Positions 61,606-64,000 of a stretch of DNA of 64,000 nucleotides are shown piece by piece. The position numbers were made by a program, and so were the translations under genes. The DNA lies in the NCBI GenBank assembly GCA_013396525.1, contig VWYX01000391.1:186001-250000 (forward strand), read 5' to 3'. The notes under the pieces are model-generated. The model had not been told where the DNA came from and made no database searches. It saw only the letters and a program-made list of their open reading frames with translations. Source of the stretch: Chaetorhynchus papuensis. Taxonomy: Eukaryota > Chordata > Aves > Passeriformes > Rhipiduridae. Position 1 is the first letter of the stretch, and every line of letters begins with the position of its first letter.

Positions 61606-64000
61606 CAAACTCACTGAAAAAGTCTAAAAGGAAATTATTTTTTCAAGCTCAAGAATTTGTGTCCTGGCTATAAATGCACACCAGCTGTACAATTATCTTG
61701 AATTTTATTAATGTTACAAGGTTCTTTACATTAAATAACGATTGATGAATTTGCACCAAATAATGCTACACAAAACACCATGACTGCATCTTTCTGATTA
61801 AGGAGACCATAATTTTTCTTTAACCAGTAAGTCATAAAGACATTACCTTTTCTTTGGTTGTGTGTCTCTAGTTGAACTTTGATTTTGCAATCAGATCAAG
61901 GTGAATACTTGATATTCTCTCTTTGCCTAAAAGCCCATCTTTGCTATCTTTTAGCTTAGATTTATAGATCTGCCATTTAACCAGCTGGTGATAGAGGAAT
62001 TCTATGAAAATTTGTCTTTTCAATCAGATCTTACATTTTACCAAGTACTTTGAAATGGCCATTTTCTCTTTGAATGGACCATTTAAATGCTGGGTTATTA
62101 GCAGACTACATTGTTTTTCTTCCACCACATCACATGTAAATCTGGCAAGGTTTGGGGAAAACAAGTATGTGAACTTTTAACTGATTTTCTAAAGCCTAAG
62201 AATTACTTCTGGCTTCTATAGCCATTGCACAGTCTTTGTAAAACAAAAGACATTTTAGCATTTAAGAATTAGCTTTTATTATTTTCCATGCTATGCCTTC
62301 AGGCCTTCATTCATAAACATTATCTTTGTTCTAGGTTTAAAACTTTTAAGGAGAAACAAACTTAATTACATATAGTGCATGGAAAATTTGGGGTTTAACC
62401 ACTAATCTGCGGCTTGCAGTGAATTGGGATGGAAGGAATTCAAGGCTCTGAAGTGCCATGTTTCTCATGCTTGTCTGCATTGACTTCAGGAGTTCTAGGA
62501 CTTCTTAGTGAAAATCATCATTTGCTTAAATAAAAGGCAAAAGAGCGAATCTTTAAAGTTTTTGAAATCTGTGTCTTTCTTTTGCAAATATTTATCTATA
62601 CACACGTCAAAGAAAAAGCTACCAATGAAGGATTTATTGAAATTTTTTTCTGATAAACATTCATTTCTCAGTATTTTCTGCACTGAATGAATTAAAAAAA
62701 AAAAAAGGACAGATCATTGTTACTTCTATTAATCCTACTTTCATTGTTTTTTAGGTGTAGAAGCAAAAGATAAACAGAAATACACTTCAGTGCAGAGGGC
62801 CAGATTATGTTGATAAACACGTTCATAACTCGGGTAACATCAGACTGCTTCCTCAGTTTCCACTAGCTGAGGATCTAGTTCAGGAAATGTTACTTTTCCA
62901 GTGCCAGTAACTATTATACCTCTTTCTGCTCTGTCAGACTTAGAAATATTTGGTCTTATCTTAAACAAACACATCTGGTGGTGAATCTGAAAAGATGGCT
63001 TATTTCAGACCCTGAACCTCCCTTCCTCACACACACGGACCCTGAGGATGTTCAATACAATTAAGGAAAAACTCCAAGGCTGCAAGAAAGGCTCAAAATG
63101 AATATTATTTTAGAACTCTAGCCCAAGGCTGCGGTATTTAATTGAATTCATTGAATTTCAGCTAAGTAGGCAACTACCTTTCTGACCTGAGGGAGGCCTG
63201 TATGTATTAATAACAGCACTGTTATAACAAAGCACTAACAGGGTGCTGGAGACACCACAGAAAGTTTTATATCTGTAGATCAAAAAAAACCACCTCTGAT
63301 CAATGTGATTTCTGCTCGGTCATTTTCAGCTCACAGTTGTGACCCCACTGACCCTCACAGTTCTGCTGCAATACATTAATTGTCACAGTGTGTAATTGCT
63401 CTGTGCCAATCGTCACCACACCCGCTGTACAGGGGCTGTTTGTCGTCTGACTGTGCTTAATTAACAAAGCAGAGTCCTAACTCTACATCCAGCTCTGAGT
63501 GCCTGAGTTCATGAGGAATTATTTGCTATTTGCTTATTATGATGCTGTGCTAGTGGCTGGCTGGCTCTCACATTAGAAGGAACTGGCTAAAGCACGTTGG
63601 AGGTTTGTGGGATGCCCCATGAACAAACTTAGCAGAATGGTTCGTAATTAAAAATGTTGAAATGCCACCAATTAAATATCATTTGGGCATCCAATGGCTC
63701 CATAAAAGCCATTTAGAGGAACAGTTTAATTTTCATATGTGAACACACTCCTTTTGGAATTCCCTTGAAATTCACAGGAAGTACTTTTTAGATTAAGTTT
63801 GATAGAGGATGAAATACCAGCTGAGCTTGTGTCAGAAGCAGCACTGAGTAGGGAATTTATAGGAAAAGATGACATGTCCTAATACTCTAGAATATTGTAT
63901 TCTTTTCATGTAGTTATCCACAGAAAATAAAATTCAGTTAACTGCTATAATCAGTAAGAGCACAAAAGATGAAGTCTGGGTCTCCTTTTAAATACAACTT
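61606..64000. other. Non-coding; probable conserved block near the end
   Basis: No gene recognised. An A13 run lies at 62694-62706. A piece around 62400-62490 with TGCATTGACTTCAGGAG has faint ancient-repeat wording. From about 63300 the sequence becomes rich in homeodomain-type words (AATTAA, TTAATTAAC, GTAATTAAAAATG, CCAATTAAATATC) without repeats, as in conserved non-coding elements. Conservation itself cannot be seen from one sequence. Confidence 0.55.
62694..62706. repeat. A13 homopolymer
   Basis: Thirteen consecutive A residues with no recognised element upstream. Confidence 0.9.

Overview
The window looks like nuclear, non-coding DNA from a bird, possibly a songbird. It is AT-rich and broken by stops in all six frames, with no operon layout, rRNA, tRNA, CRISPR array or recognisable protein. 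The recognisable repeats are short, 5'-truncated pieces of CR1 (chicken repeat 1) LINEs, plus older amniote repeats such as a MIR/L2-like SINE tail and palindromic MITE-like elements. Few repeats, mostly CR1, is the usual pattern of avian genomes. A 300-base run of N (28521-28820) is an assembly gap. The sequence next to it looks like an LTR-retrovirus remnant.

Layout: 1-9200 is unique AT-rich DNA with small tandem duplications and homopolymers. 9200-9570 holds a weak, very old CR1-like piece. 10533-10690 holds an ancient palindromic repeat, followed by a GC- and CpG-richer stretch to about 11070. A TATC-type microsatellite lies at 12578-12682, next to a GC-rich stretch to about 13420. 17870-17940 has a possible ancient repeat, and 19335-19800 an old CR1 in reverse orientation. 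20-28.5 kb is mainly unique. After the gap come three CR1 pieces (29630-29746, 31330-31485, 35430-35697), a possible ancient repeat (36942-37125) and a MIR-like tail (39835-39945). 40-61 kb is again mostly unique, with several small local duplications. A second palindromic repeat lies at 61515-61605. The last kilobase reads like conserved non-coding DNA.

No protein-coding gene can be supported. The longest gap-free reading frames (176, 145 and 125 codons) are about what chance gives in this much AT-rich DNA. One of them (52498-52802) is flanked by splice-like signals and is listed only as a weak exon candidate. The window is most simply a piece of a gene desert or a very long intron. I did not find a previously undescribed biological system. 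The better leads are two diverged copies of one palindromic repeat family, the LTR-like sequence at the gap edge, and several homeodomain-motif-rich blocks that could be conserved enhancers. All repeat assignments come from remembered family patterns, not from an alignment.
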